This document shows, one piece after another, positions 42,938 to 52,498 of a DNA stretch of 64,000 nt. Origin of the DNA: Bacilli bacterium (GTDB lineage: Bacteria > Bacillota_I > Bacilli_A > RFN20 > CAG-826). Position 1 is the first letter of the stretch, and each line of letters begins with the position of its first letter. The stretch is from positions 1-64,000 of the forward strand of contig CAAFZT010000063.1 in assembly GCA_900767605.1 (NCBI GenBank), read 5' to 3'. The translations under genes and the position numbers were made by a program. Under the pieces are notes generated by a model that made no database searches, was not told the origin of the DNA, and worked only from the letters and a program-made list of their open reading frames with translations.

Positions 42938-43843
42938 TTAGGCGCCAGCGCCAACAGTCTCGATACCAGTGAGTTTCAACGTGACGTCAACAGCTCCGCC
43001 AGCAGCCGTGTCTTGATTGTCGGATTCGGTGCCTTCGAGCCAAACGGAGACAATATAAGCTTTCGTAGCATCCGCGGCTAATTCGCCCAAATAAGCAACG
43101 TTGCCCGTAGTCTTGGTGACACCAGAAACAACCGGCGCAAAGTTCCCAACTTTATGAGTCGCAGTCACAACGTTGGCAATGGTGGCTTTATTTTCAGTTG
43201 TCACAGCCTTAGAGGCGATACCTTGTCCTTTATTGGCGCCAGAATCCTCATTTTCAAAGATAACCTTCAAGGTGGCGTCAGCGACATTATCGGCGGTCGG
43301 AATCTTTGTGCTATCCTTCGCTTCTAAAACGGCGACACGAGTCCATTGAGCAAGCGCAGCATCGGCCTTGTTTCCGGCCGCATTGGCTTTAACCGCGGTT
43401 CCTTCATTGAAGAAGACGTGGGTCTTAGTATTACCGGTATTCTTCACCGTGAAATAGAATTGGGTGAATCCGTCCGTAGCTTCCTTGACGGAATAAACTT
43501 TAGCATTGTTCCCTGCAACGCCTTTCCAGTCCGGCTTATAGAATTTCTTTCCATCAACAGAGGAGACGTCCGTGGTGAAGGATTTCGCCGAGGCTAGCGA
43601 AATCGCATCGGCAAAAGATCCGTCCTTATCGTTGTAGTTGGATTGAGCATTTAATCCGCCATCGGTGATACCGCCAAGGGTAACTTGGAGTTTAGCGTTG
43701 GAGGATTGAGCAACAATCTTGGAATAGGTGAGGGTCGCACTGCGGTTGGTGGTGAACCAAGCGAAGGTGCCGGTAGCGCCGGCGACCGCGGTTCCGGCCG
43801 TGAGGACGGAGAGAGCGAGGACGAGTTTAGCTTTCGTTTTCAT
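42938..43843 (-). CDS. SipW-type secreted protein, AWF-signal group, second gene
   Basis: The 301-residue protein has the signal GATGTFAWFTTNRSATLTY and an Ala-, Thr- and Asn-rich mature part. VSVWLEGTESDNQDTAAGG matches the C-terminal block of its neighbours. The codon use and composition (many Ala and Lys) are typical of an abundant secreted protein. It may be the main subunit of this cluster, but only sequence composition suggests that. Confidence 0.82.
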   Translation of the reverse strand: MKTKAKLVLALSVLTAGTAVAGATGTFAWFTTNRSATLTYSKIVAQSSNAKLQVTLGGITDGGLNAQSNYNDKDGSFADAISLASAKSFTTDVSSVDGKKFYKPDWKGVAGNNAKVYSVKEATDGFTQFYFTVKNTGNTKTHVFFNEGTAVKANAAGNKADAALAQWTRVAVLEAKDSTKIPTADNVADATLKVIFENEDSGANKGQGIASKAVTTENKATIANVVTATHKVGNFAPVVSGVTKTTGNVAYLGELAADATKAYIVSVWLEGTESDNQDTAAGGAVDVTLKLTGIETVGAGA

Positions 43844-43886
43844 TTGTTTTGATTTCCTTTCAATGAATGTATGAATTGAAGATTAA

Positions 43887-44846
43887 TTAAGCGATGGCTT
43901 TCGAGAGGGCATTGATTTCGAGATTGATGTCCACCTTGCCGCCTTGGGCGGAACGTTGGTCATTATTCTCACTGCCTTCGAGCCAGACGCGGACCACATA
44001 ATAGGAGGTGGTTCCACTTGCAATCGTGCTGAGATAGTTCTTGGAAGATGTGTTGGAGTCTTTGCTCGTATTGGCAAATACTCCTTCGTCCCCTAGAACA
44101 TAATGGCGATCGCTATCTTGATAGGATGCAAGATCCAATTTGTCATCCGTAATTAGGTTCTTGGATTGGATGAATTGGGTCTTATCCGCGGTTACTCCCG
44201 TTGCTGGCTTCGTTTCGAACGTCAGGATGGGAGTGAGTTCGCTAGAAACGATATCATCGTGCCTAGCAATCGGGGTTAGAGGATTTTCTCCTTGGAGAAT
44301 TGCCACACGAGTCCAGCTGGTCGCGGCCTCATTGGCTTTCTTTTGGGCTTCGTCGCTATCATCGTGAGCAAACACACGGGTGCCTGCGGTCAGATAGACT
44401 TCAAACGGACGATCCGTTTTGGCGTTATATCCGGCTTCTCCTTGTTTAATCCCCTTGTGGGTTAACGAGAAGGCGTATTCGGCGTAATAGGTATTGGCGC
44501 CACCTTCGGAGACATCATTGACGCGGACGGGGGCTTTGTCGTTGCCGATTTCCATTCCCCAGTCCGGAGAATAGAAGGTCTTGCCGTCTTTACTACTCAC
44601 ATCGCTTGCGGTGCTTGTGGCTCCAGAAATCGTTTGGGCTTTGTCATTTCCGGTAGCCGTCGCTCCATCCAAGCTAATGAGTTGGCCGCTTAATTCCGCG
44701 GAGCGATTTTGCATCGTGACCGAGGAATAGGCGAGACTCACCGTCCGGTTCACTTGGAACCAGGCGAAGGTGGATGCGCCTGCAGCCGCCAAAGCGCCAA
44801 CTGAGAGGACGGAGATCGCCATCAAAGCTTTGGTTTTGCCTTTCAT
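43887..44846 (-). CDS. SipW-type secreted protein, AWF-signal group, first gene
   Basis: The 319-residue protein has the signal AGASTFAWFQVNRTVSLAY, with the same AWF pattern as its two downstream paralogues, and the C-terminal block RVWLEGSENNDQRSAQGGKV. It is transcribed from a recognisable promoter at 44986-45013 through a leader with hairpins. AAAGGAAG precedes the ATG. Together with the next two genes it forms a three-gene surface cluster. Function unknown. Confidence 0.82.
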   Translation of the reverse strand: MKGKTKALMAISVLSVGALAAAGASTFAWFQVNRTVSLAYSSVTMQNRSAELSGQLISLDGATATGNDKAQTISGATSTASDVSSKDGKTFYSPDWGMEIGNDKAPVRVNDVSEGGANTYYAEYAFSLTHKGIKQGEAGYNAKTDRPFEVYLTAGTRVFAHDDSDEAQKKANEAATSWTRVAILQGENPLTPIARHDDIVSSELTPILTFETKPATGVTADKTQFIQSKNLITDDKLDLASYQDSDRHYVLGDEGVFANTSKDSNTSSKNYLSTIASGTTSYYVVRVWLEGSENNDQRSAQGGKVDINLEINALSKAIA

Positions 44847-44889
44847 TGCTTCCTTTCTGTTCCTTATTCTTTATTTATTAGGAACTTGA

Positions 44890-44940
44890 ATCCGCGTATT
44901 TGGGCGTTCCCCGCCAACGCGGATGCGGGGAATTTGAATT
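44890..44940 (-). promoter_or_regulatory. Leader hairpins of the AWF-type surface cluster
   Basis: On the transcript, TTCCCCGC and GCGGGGAA form a compact hairpin, and ATCCGCGT can instead pair with ACGCGGAT, so two mutually exclusive structures are possible. No known class was recognised. Confidence 0.4.
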
Positions 44941-44985
44941 CCAGCACGACGAAGAATTGGTCTCCCCCGTATGCTAGATGGCTCT

Positions 44986-45013
44986 ATTATAGAATTTAAG
45001 AAACGGGTTTCAA
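44986..45013 (-). promoter_or_regulatory. Sigma-A type promoter of the AWF-type surface cluster
   Basis: On the minus strand TTGAAA (45013-45008) and TATAAT (44991-44986) are separated by 16 bp. Transcription would start near 44980, giving a leader of about 135 bases. Confidence 0.6.
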
Positions 45014-45293
45014 CCATAAAGTAAGCATTCCCTTACTATTTATTTGTTTTATGCGATGATTAGGGGCTTTGTTGCTCTTTCTCTTTGGGTACTAGACTTC
45101 CCTTGGATTGGGGTTCTTGCTCCTTCTTATCCTCCTGTTGACTTCTTCTGGTCCATGGGCTTCCTGCGAGGAGTTGGAACGTCAAGCAGTCCCCATTTCG
45201 TAGACGCTTCCCCATTTCTTTAATCTTTCAGGATTCTATATGCTAATTGGACTTCCACGATCCATAGACTCGATATAAGGGCCTACTTTCCGG

Positions 45294-45509
45294 TTACGAT
45301 ATCCCTTTATCTATTTCAGTCCTTCCCATATGGTTGGCTTTACATAAGTAATCCCATGCGTTCCAATAACCATCTTGGATTCGTTTGATTGCTTTTGTCC
45401 CAATGGAAGGGACGGAGAGGGCACATGAGGGAACATGATAGGGCACATGATATGGTTTTTGCAGGGCACATGATGAAACAGGATTAAAAATTACCCTTTC
45501 GACAGCCAC
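45294..45509 (-). pseudogene. Possible decayed repeat-bearing regulator tail
   Basis: The frame contains HVPYHVPSCAL, encoded by about 12-bp repeats (ATCATGTGCCCT type), followed by AIKRIQDGYW, which faintly resembles the IxRxGSNKxGYW end of AlbA_2 regulators. The winged helix itself is absent. The assignment rests on repeat style and the short tail and is weak. Confidence 0.25.
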
Positions 45510-45568
45510 CTTCTTTGTACACTTTTTGAGCGGCGGCTGTCTACTTAGAGATTAGCAGTAGTCCAATT

Positions 45569-45616
45569 TGTCACTTTATTATCACTTTATTTGTCACTTT
45601 ATTGTCACTTTATTTT
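45569..45616. repeat. Tandem 11/12-bp array TCACTTTATT
   Basis: Four copies of TCACTTTA start at 45571, 45582, 45594 and 45605, spaced 11, 12 and 11 bp. Spacing near one helical turn suggests a protein-binding array. No clear gene is controlled by it. Confidence 0.5.
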
Positions 45617-45976
45617 GATGGGAGGATGGAGCAAATTTGCGAGAAGCCTAGCAAAGCAACTTCTTCTTTCCCCACCCCTCTTGGGAGCAACACCGTGTTT
45701 GTCTTTCAAAGAGAAACATCAGGCAAGGGGATACGCTTTCCTTTTAGAAAAATTACGTCCAAGGCATGGACAATGGATGATATATCGGTTACACGGAATT
45801 TGAAAAATGGTGATACCAATGAATCAAAATCAAAAGATGCTAGAAAGGATGGTGGACGCTGGCAACGGAAAAGATTTGCCAACCTGTCTTAGTCCTTCGA
45901 TGGCCTTGATTTTCCCGTTGCCTCTAAACCGAAGGAGTTGTTGGATTTCCTTATTCCGTTTAAATACGACATCCGT

Positions 45977-47122
45977 TTAGTCTATTTGTCCTCCTGCAAA
46001 TTCGCTTAATCCCAGGCGAAGGAAATGTTCTAACCCCATGTGGATAATTCCGCTTCCATCCTTCCAGGGGGCAGTTTCGATCGGAACAACGACGATTTTC
46101 AAATAAGAATCTTTTAAAAACTTCGCCATGGTTTCCGCTTCCTTGAATCCATCGGAATCCCCATACGACAAATAAATTTTGTCGCGGCCCTTTCGTAAAA
46201 CGAATGCGACATCCAAAGCTTGGAACGTTCCGTTGAATTTGCCATACACATAACCGCTTGAAACACGGTAAGACTCTTCGATTAGTTTGGACAAAATCAT
46301 CGTTTTATCTTCGACGGCGTGGTCTCTCTTCTCCCCTTGGAAGCTAACGTCCATCGGGTAAAGAGCAAAAGAACGGGCATTCGTCTGTTCCGTCTCTACG
46401 TTTTCTCTAGGCAACATTTGGAGCAGATTCGCGCCTTTTAAGAAATCAAAATAAGAGAGAAAGGTATTAATGGAAAGTTTGGATTCCAACTCCAGGCGAA
46501 TTTGATTCACCGTGAGCGGGGTGTCGCAACGATTCAACGAATGACGAAAAACCGACTCGATATTCCGTGAATAGTCTCCACGGAACTTTTTCAATTGGCG
46601 TCCTTCTTCGATTGCTTTTGTCAGGCACTCGTCCTTGGAGACGAAAAGACCGCCACGTTGTAGATATTCTTCCTGACTTTTCACGGAACCGGACTTCAAG
46701 GAATCGATATAAGAAACGGGCGTGAAAGCAAAGCGCTGGAAGCGTCCGCGAATTAGGGTCTCTTTCTCCCCCAGGGCAAAAGAAGGTTCTAAATCGCTGG
46801 TCGCAATAACGTCCACATCGCTTTGTCCAGCACAAGCATCGAACAAGGATTCCGAATGTTCGAAGAGAAATATATCATCGATAAGGACAATTACATGTTT
46901 ATCGTGTTCTTTCCTAACCCTCAAAAGCAATGCAGCGGGGTCGTTGCAAACGGATTGGCGAATTTCAATGATTTGATAATCGGGGCAAGCGCTTAGTTCG
47001 TTAAAAAGGTCATGGAATAAAAAACGGGATTTCCCAGAACCAGCCAGGCCAACAAGCAGCTTGAGCAATCCGTTCCCAAAACTATTTAAGATTTCTTTTT
47101 TAAGTGAGGTCCGCATATCCAC
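45977..47122 (-). CDS. Divergent AAA ATPase, AAA_14/DUF4143-like
   Basis: The 381-residue protein has Walker A GLAGSGKSRF near residue 25 and Walker B VIVLIDDIF, with an ordinary AAA core. The C-terminal 150 residues take the place of DUF4143 but are poorly conserved (ALDVAFVLRKGRDKIYLS). It is shorter than the other three ATPases in the window. AT-rich direct and inverted repeats precede the gene at 47162-47250. The role is unknown. Confidence 0.75.
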   Translation of the reverse strand: MDMRTSLKKEILNSFGNGLLKLLVGLAGSGKSRFLFHDLFNELSACPDYQIIEIRQSVCNDPAALLLRVRKEHDKHVIVLIDDIFLFEHSESLFDACAGQSDVDVIATSDLEPSFALGEKETLIRGRFQRFAFTPVSYIDSLKSGSVKSQEEYLQRGGLFVSKDECLTKAIEEGRQLKKFRGDYSRNIESVFRHSLNRCDTPLTVNQIRLELESKLSINTFLSYFDFLKGANLLQMLPRENVETEQTNARSFALYPMDVSFQGEKRDHAVEDKTMILSKLIEESYRVSSGYVYGKFNGTFQALDVAFVLRKGRDKIYLSYGDSDGFKEAETMAKFLKDSYLKIVVVPIETAPWKDGSGIIHMGLEHFLRLGLSEFAGGQID

Positions 47123-47161
47123 AAGAAAATATTATCCTTTTTCTCCGTCTGAATGAAGTAA

Positions 47162-47250
47162 TTATTTCATTAATTTTATTTTTTAGTGAGATTATTACTT
47201 AAATTTCAGTATTTATTTCATTAATTTTCCTTTTTAATGAAATTCTTACT
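47162..47250. promoter_or_regulatory. AT-rich repeat pair upstream of ATPase
   Basis: A segment of about 38 bp containing TTATTTCATTAATTTT and TTTTTARTGARATT occurs twice, about 51 bp apart, and each copy is itself partly palindromic (TTTCATTAA/TTAATGAAA). It lies 40 bp upstream of the ATPase start, a position consistent with promoter control. Confidence 0.55.
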
Positions 47251-47439
47251 ACTCCTTGTGAACGGGATAAAATGGCTGCGGAGACAATAAAGTACGGCGT
47301 TTTGATTCATCCTATCCATAATTATTGATATAGATGTAACCAACGGCTTTATCGAACAGGATAGGGGATTCTTCTTTGCTGTTCTAGAGTTTTCTCCGCT
47401 TCGTTACGATATTTTTCGAAGTGAAATCCTTCCAAAAAA

Positions 47440-50400
47440 TCAGGCATTGGTATAGACAACCGTCCCGTTCAGGGAGATGGTGACCGTCATGGTGCCGGAT
47501 GGAGTTTGGGTGATAAGAATCGTAGGATGAGGATCTTGTTGGTCTTCCCCTGCTGCAAGAAAGCCCTGAATCGTTTGGTAGCCATCCCCATCAGGATCAA
47601 CCAAGGTTAAGGTATATTGGAAGGTAGCTTCCGTTTGAGAAGTTCCATCCGCCTTCTTGTTTAAATAGGAATAAGAGAATCCCACTAGGACCTTAGAGGC
47701 ATCGGGATCGTTCCAGTGGATCGAATCTAGTTCGCTTGAATCGTATGCAGAACCTTGTTTCGCCTCTCCTTCTGCTTCATCGCGGTAGATTGGAACGATC
47801 GAAGTATCGGTGAGCTCGGAGGTATCTTCCACCCAAGACGAATCTTCGCCTTGATAATAACGATGGATTTCCCGTGGACGAGAGGTCGTGGAGGTCGTCC
47901 CTGTCAATAAATTCTCCTTAGTTACGGTTTCATCGAGGAAATCCACACGGGCTAAGGTTCGCTTATTCACGGAGTAATCATAGAAATGCAATCGACGTAG
48001 GGTCTTGGTTTTCCTAGAAAATGGCTCCGGTTCCTTTAAAGCCTCTCCAGTGGGGGACTCCAATGCGATTCCATCCCCTTTAAACGAAGGAGAAACGGAA
48101 TCATCGACGCCGCCGACTTCCACTTTCTGGTCTTCGGGGGCGGAATCTCGTTGCAAGGTCAAAGTCCCCACATATCCCGATCGAACCAAGACGCAAACCG
48201 AATCGGTGGGGTCTACCGACGAGGTGCCAGTCGCCACAAGGGATACACCCAAGGGGAAATAAAACGATTCTTGGATTTCGTGGATGAACTCCGTAACGCG
48301 GGTACGGTTGATTTCTTTGGCGGACGCCCCAATGTCAAGGTACATCAAATAGCAGCCAACACCACCGGAGACGGAGCCCAAGGCATATTCCCCTTCATTG
48401 ACGGGGACTTCGAAGTAATAGGCTTTCTGGTATAGCAAATCGTTTCGCTTCATGATGCGAGCGACATCGAAAATCGAGGAATATCCCGTGGGCTTGCTAG
48501 GGGACTTCCCATAGGATTCTTCCATAGGGGTTACCCCGTCCATTTCTAGTTTCTCTCCCTTGTCGCTTAAACGGTAGGGCAAGGAATAGAAGCCGTCTTG
48601 ATAGGCGTAAACATAGGGGTATTCGGGGTGATCGTCGTTACGAAAGATCGCTTGGATTTGTCGGATTTCATGAACCTTGGACGCGTTCCCCAAATCGCGG
48701 ATAATTTGATGCAAAGAAAAGAAACTGTTGTTGCGTCCCTCGCCGCCAGAGCCAGAATCAAAATACGTTCCCGACATGAAATTGATGCTGCCCTTCTCCT
48801 TCAATTGGAAGTTAATGGAATTAGCGGGCATTTGATAGTCCGTATGGGTTTGGTTATTGATGGAAACCCAAGGGGCGGTGACGAGATTATCCGTAGAGAG
48901 GTTTGCATCCATAAAATGGATGCCCCAGATGCTTTTGCTTCCTTTCAAGCTATTGTTCCAAAGCCCATTGGTGACTTCGGAATATTTGCTTAAAACCGTG
49001 TCGTCGCCCTCGGCCGTCCAAACGGTTTTGCCGTTGATGTTCTTCGAAGAAATCGTGGCATTTTTCCCTTGATTATTGATTGTTTTGACGTTAAAAAATC
49101 CCTCGCTATCGGAATAGCAATCCGAGATATTTTCAGCGATTTCGAATTTGCCGAAACGAAAATTAACGTGGTGATAATCGTACTTTTGCAGATAAGAATC
49201 CTTATAAGTGGATCCCCCAATCAGATAACCGGTGTTGTTCTCCGTCGGCTCGTACTTCTTCGCTCCATATTTCGAGGCTTCCTCTTGTGTCGTGTAAGCG
49301 TTAATCGGAGAGAAGGTGTTTTCGTTGCCAGAATAATCGACCTTGGATTCGGAACGGTCAAAAACTTCGCGGCTTATCGTTTCAAAGGGATTCGTAGATG
49401 CTCTCACTTCGACACGTTCGGAACTAGTGGTCCCCTGAAGAGAAACGAGGTTGACGCTGGAAGTCTCTCTGGAAGCCGTCCAGTTGCTATTATTGAAGGT
49501 AAGATAGTAATCGCCACTCCAACGAGAGTAATAAAGAGAGACCGTGGAGCTAAGGGAAGACGAAGAAAAATACAAATTCGTATTCGAACTCGTGGAAACG
49601 CCTACGCTTGCCGTCGGATTAAACAAACCCGAAACGGAAATATCAAGATAATACCGGGCGGAATCCACCACGGTATAGATATTGGCCTGATTTTGGTTGA
49701 TTTCAATGGTCCACCTCGTGGCTTTCCAGGGATTGGTGGTATTCTCCACCCCGTTTCGGCTATCGTTGATTTTCATATAATTGGAGCCAGAAGAAATCAA
49801 AAACGTGGAACCGCTGGTAAATTGGGAGCGTTCCACTAACGACCACCCGGCAGTCGCCCCCGTCCCTGTTTCTGAGGGAACGGTGAACCGGAGATAATAG
49901 GTCTTCCCGTTAAGGATCGAAGAGATTTTGGAAGAGGGGCCCACGTACCAGTCGGTGGCGCGAGAAGAATCTGTTGTAGTTTTCAGTTTTCCCGCTTCGT
50001 TAACCAAATAGTATTCCGCACCGTCGCGGACTTGGGAAATGGTGCCATAATCGCCGGAAGATGGCATTTTCCAAACGTAAGCGTTCTCCGCGTTTTCTTC
50101 ATAGCCAAGGGTGCCGTCGCTTCGAAGAGAAAGGAAGTAATCGCTTCCCCCATTGGAATAAACGATGGCTGAATAATAGTGTTTTTCGACCTCTTCTCGA
50201 TAAATGTTAGCGCGTTGGTAGTACCCACCATCGAGCAACGTATAGACGCCGTAAGTTTTCGATGCATTCTCCTTATCGCTTCCATTGTTCCGGTAAAGGA
50301 AATTGTAATTCCCGATTTTGGGGTTATAGGTCGCGGAATGGAAATCCGAGTTATAAAGGCGAGCCTCGCCAACTCCACGATAATTGTTTTCCCTTTGGTC

Positions 50401-51483
50401 GTTCCCGTTTTGCCAATTACCCTTATCTGTTTCGGTTTTCACTCCAGAAGAAGAGATGTTGTAAGTGCGATCATAATAATAAGGATGGGAACTCGTTCCG
50501 ACATCGCAATAATTATCGCGGATATCCTGCAGGCGGGTGTTGATGGCCTTCATGTCGATGCCCCCGCCCCAACCAGCTTTCGAACCCTGGCCATTGACGA
50601 CGAAGTTCTTCTGCTGGGTTTCGGGGCTAGTGACGGAATAGGACATTTTCTCGACCGCGTTTTCGTACTCGGGCTCGCAATACCCCACTAGGGAATATTT
50701 GGAGATGCAAGAAAAAGAGGGGGATCCCGAAGTATAGGCATGGGCCTCGTTTTGGATTTTTAGGGCCGAAGAAGCCGAACTGGAATTGGATATCGCAACG
50801 TCAGACATCACTCCGTTGACATATCCCGCGGCCAAACCCATCAGGACTTGGTTTTGTTCTCCCGAAGCGGAGTTTGTATCCGAGACGGTTGCGTCCATCA
50901 ACGTGAAATTCTTGATTTCGGGAGTAATCGAAGCATAGGGAGAAGAGCCTGTTACTGCGGGCTTATATTCCCCGACTACGCCAAAAAGACCGAGGATATG
51001 GAAATAACTATCGCCTTGATCGGAGATGCTTTTGACGGCGCTAGGGGCATTCAACTCGCTTCGGGTATTGGCGATTTTTAGTCCTTTGATGGTTTTGCCG
51101 TTTCCATTGAACGTCCCCACGAAAGGGTTTTCCGTTGTCCCGATGGGGGGCAACGTCAAAGCGGAGGCGTCAAAATCGTCCCCAAGTTCAAAATGGAATT
51201 GCCGCTTCAGCTTCCCCGATTCGTCTGCCTGGTTGAAATGGCCAAGGTACTGTAGCCATGCAAGGTTATAAAGATGCAGGGGGCGAGTGATGCCATAGGG
51301 CTTTTCCGCCGTTCCGTTTCCGTAAGCAAAATAGGAGCCATAGCTTTTCCCAATGAAGGCCTCCTGGATGATGTTTTTGTTTTTGAACCAGGCGTAGGAA
51401 AAAGAAGCTAACGACGCGGTGAGGGCGATGAAGGAAGACAAAACGCCGGAAAAGAGTAATTTAAAGGTTTTATCCTTCATCAT
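47440..51483 (-). CDS. Giant SipW-type surface protein with GLUG-like region
   Basis: The 1347-residue protein has a signal ending ASLASFSYAWFKNK, the AWF-type pattern. An early conserved part (ITRPLHLYNLAWLQYLGHF, FVGTFNGNGKTIKGLKI, HILGLFGVVG) resembles GLUG-type repeats of adhesins. The middle is a very long Ser/Tyr/Asn-rich beta region and the C-terminal 250 residues are acidic. It is translationally coupled to the upstream gene by a TGATG overlap, so both lie under the c-di-GMP-I-like riboswitch. Probably a very large adhesin or matrix protein. Confidence 0.8.
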   Translation of the reverse strand: MMKDKTFKLLFSGVLSSFIALTASLASFSYAWFKNKNIIQEAFIGKSYGSYFAYGNGTAEKPYGITRPLHLYNLAWLQYLGHFNQADESGKLKRQFHFELGDDFDASALTLPPIGTTENPFVGTFNGNGKTIKGLKIANTRSELNAPSAVKSISDQGDSYFHILGLFGVVGEYKPAVTGSSPYASITPEIKNFTLMDATVSDTNSASGEQNQVLMGLAAGYVNGVMSDVAISNSSSASSALKIQNEAHAYTSGSPSFSCISKYSLVGYCEPEYENAVEKMSYSVTSPETQQKNFVVNGQGSKAGWGGGIDMKAINTRLQDIRDNYCDVGTSSHPYYYDRTYNISSSGVKTETDKGNWQNGNDQRENNYRGVGEARLYNSDFHSATYNPKIGNYNFLYRNNGSDKENASKTYGVYTLLDGGYYQRANIYREEVEKHYYSAIVYSNGGSDYFLSLRSDGTLGYEENAENAYVWKMPSSGDYGTISQVRDGAEYYLVNEAGKLKTTTDSSRATDWYVGPSSKISSILNGKTYYLRFTVPSETGTGATAGWSLVERSQFTSGSTFLISSGSNYMKINDSRNGVENTTNPWKATRWTIEINQNQANIYTVVDSARYYLDISVSGLFNPTASVGVSTSSNTNLYFSSSSLSSTVSLYYSRWSGDYYLTFNNSNWTASRETSSVNLVSLQGTTSSERVEVRASTNPFETISREVFDRSESKVDYSGNENTFSPINAYTTQEEASKYGAKKYEPTENNTGYLIGGSTYKDSYLQKYDYHHVNFRFGKFEIAENISDCYSDSEGFFNVKTINNQGKNATISSKNINGKTVWTAEGDDTVLSKYSEVTNGLWNNSLKGSKSIWGIHFMDANLSTDNLVTAPWVSINNQTHTDYQMPANSINFQLKEKGSINFMSGTYFDSGSGGEGRNNSFFSLHQIIRDLGNASKVHEIRQIQAIFRNDDHPEYPYVYAYQDGFYSLPYRLSDKGEKLEMDGVTPMEESYGKSPSKPTGYSSIFDVARIMKRNDLLYQKAYYFEVPVNEGEYALGSVSGGVGCYLMYLDIGASAKEINRTRVTEFIHEIQESFYFPLGVSLVATGTSSVDPTDSVCVLVRSGYVGTLTLQRDSAPEDQKVEVGGVDDSVSPSFKGDGIALESPTGEALKEPEPFSRKTKTLRRLHFYDYSVNKRTLARVDFLDETVTKENLLTGTTSTTSRPREIHRYYQGEDSSWVEDTSELTDTSIVPIYRDEAEGEAKQGSAYDSSELDSIHWNDPDASKVLVGFSYSYLNKKADGTSQTEATFQYTLTLVDPDGDGYQTIQGFLAAGEDQQDPHPTILITQTPSGTMTVTISLNGTVVYTNA

Positions 51484-52382
51484 TTCCCCTCCTTCACCGA
51501 AAGAGTGAAATCCCGGTAATAAGCTACATACCCTAGACGCTCCCCATTAGAAGAAAGCATCCCCTCCTCAAAAAGGGCGTTGCCGATATTGTCCGTATAA
51601 AGGCTCGTAACGGCTTCCGCGTTATAATCCAGCAATAGCCAAACATTTCTCGCCCCGTCTAAGGTCAATTGAACCTCATTTTCTCCTGAAGGGATTTCCA
51701 AATATCCTTGCGGGGCATAGGTCAAAGTCACCGGGGCGGTGGAGACGTCCACATCTACAAATCCCTTGACCGCCTTTTTCTTTTGGATGGATAAGCAAGA
51801 ATAGGTTTGTCCTTCTTCCGTCGTCACTTCTTGTAGCGTTTGGTTGATCTCCGAGTCGGCGTAAGAAGCAAAGGCGATAACCGTGGAGAGGGGGTTGGTG
51901 AGGGAATTGGCTTTAGCAAAACTCTCCTCGAAAGTCGAAGGCCAATCCCAAGAAGAAGAATCCCCTTCTTGGCGGGGTTCTAAAATCGTTGGACGGTCGG
52001 AACGGGCGAAGGCAACAACACGTTCAAAGGAAGCCAAAACAGGGATTTGAATGAGCATCCGATAGCTCGATTCTCCCAAAAGGTCTTTATCGCGATATGC
52101 CCCGATATCAAAGGTGTTATCTGCGATTTTAGAAAAATAATAAGGGTCACCCTCTTGGTAGGAAGCGGGGCGAACGTAGCGATAGTAGGTAGGCGTTCCA
52201 AGGATCGCGGGGTCACGGGCCACGATTTGGGAATAAGTCGTTTTGGCAAAGCGGTTGGTGGTGAACCAGGCAAAGGTGGAAACCCCAATCGTGGACAATA
52301 CCAAAGTGCCTAAAACTGCGCTGGCGGCAAAACGAATGCGAGCCATACGACGGCGTTTTAATGCGGTTTGAATGTTTGCCAT
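51480..52382 (-). CDS. SipW-type secreted protein, first gene of riboswitch operon
   Basis: The 300-residue protein has a basic N-terminus, then STIGVSTFAWFTTNRFAKTTY, the AWF-type SipW signal found in the cluster at 42-45 kb, and a beta-rich mature part. The ATG at 52382 directly follows the riboswitch expression platform and lacks a normal ribosome binding site; a second ATG follows 12 codons later. It overlaps the giant surface gene. It may act as partner or anchor of that protein. Confidence 0.82.
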   Translation of the reverse strand: MANIQTALKRRRMARIRFAASAVLGTLVLSTIGVSTFAWFTTNRFAKTTYSQIVARDPAILGTPTYYRYVRPASYQEGDPYYFSKIADNTFDIGAYRDKDLLGESSYRMLIQIPVLASFERVVAFARSDRPTILEPRQEGDSSSWDWPSTFEESFAKANSLTNPLSTVIAFASYADSEINQTLQEVTTEEGQTYSCLSIQKKKAVKGFVDVDVSTAPVTLTYAPQGYLEIPSGENEVQLTLDGARNVWLLLDYNAEAVTSLYTDNIGNALFEEGMLSSNGERLGYVAYYRDFTLSVKEGK

Positions 52383-52470
52383 AAGGGTCTAGTGGCAACT
52401 GGCTGTCTAAAAACTAGACCCTTTAGTTTTGCGTCACCGAATCGCTTCGGTTTTGCTTTTAACCCCACTA
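52383..52470 (-). promoter_or_regulatory. c-di-GMP-I (GEMM-I) riboswitch-like element upstream of surface operon
   Basis: The minus strand shows the GEMM-I layout: AGCAAAACC, a hairpin ACCGAA-GCGA-TTCGGT with a GNRA loop, TGACGCAAAACTAAAGGG and ACAGCCAGTTGCCACTA. P1 pairs TAGTGG with CCACTA. A competing stem joins AAGGGTCTAGT in the aptamer to ACTAGACCCTT, which ends just before the ATG of the first gene. Aptamer and alternative stem exclude each other, a switch layout. The class match is by recognition of conserved segments; I could not run a covariance search. Confidence 0.8.
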
Positions 52471-52471
52471 A

Positions 52472-52498
52472 ATTATCATTGTGTTTCCCTTTTTTCAA
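52472..52498 (-). promoter_or_regulatory. Promoter of the riboswitch surface operon
   Basis: On the minus strand TTGAAA (52498-52493) and GATAAT (52477-52472) are 15 bp apart, placing the transcript start at about 52465, at the beginning of the aptamer. The spacing is slightly short. Confidence 0.5.

Larger units (their letters stand above)
45014..45976. other. Intergenic stretch with repeats and remnants
   Basis: No convincing intact gene was found in this 960-bp region. It contains repeats of CATGTGCCCT type at about 45418-45475 within a 71-codon minus-strand frame, and a tandem TCACTTTA array at 45569-45616. Short frames at 45294-45509 (minus) and 45602-45892 (plus) cannot be assigned. 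It may be the remains of repeat-bearing regulators. Confidence 0.45.

Noticed and set aside
45602..45892. 96-codon plus-strand frame after the TCACTTTA array
   Set aside because: It begins inside the repeat array, has no ribosome binding site and no recognisable family; composition is unlike nearby real genes.
49069..49839. 256-codon plus-strand frame opposite the giant surface gene
   Set aside because: Basic, low-complexity antisense shadow of a well-supported gene; no start signal.
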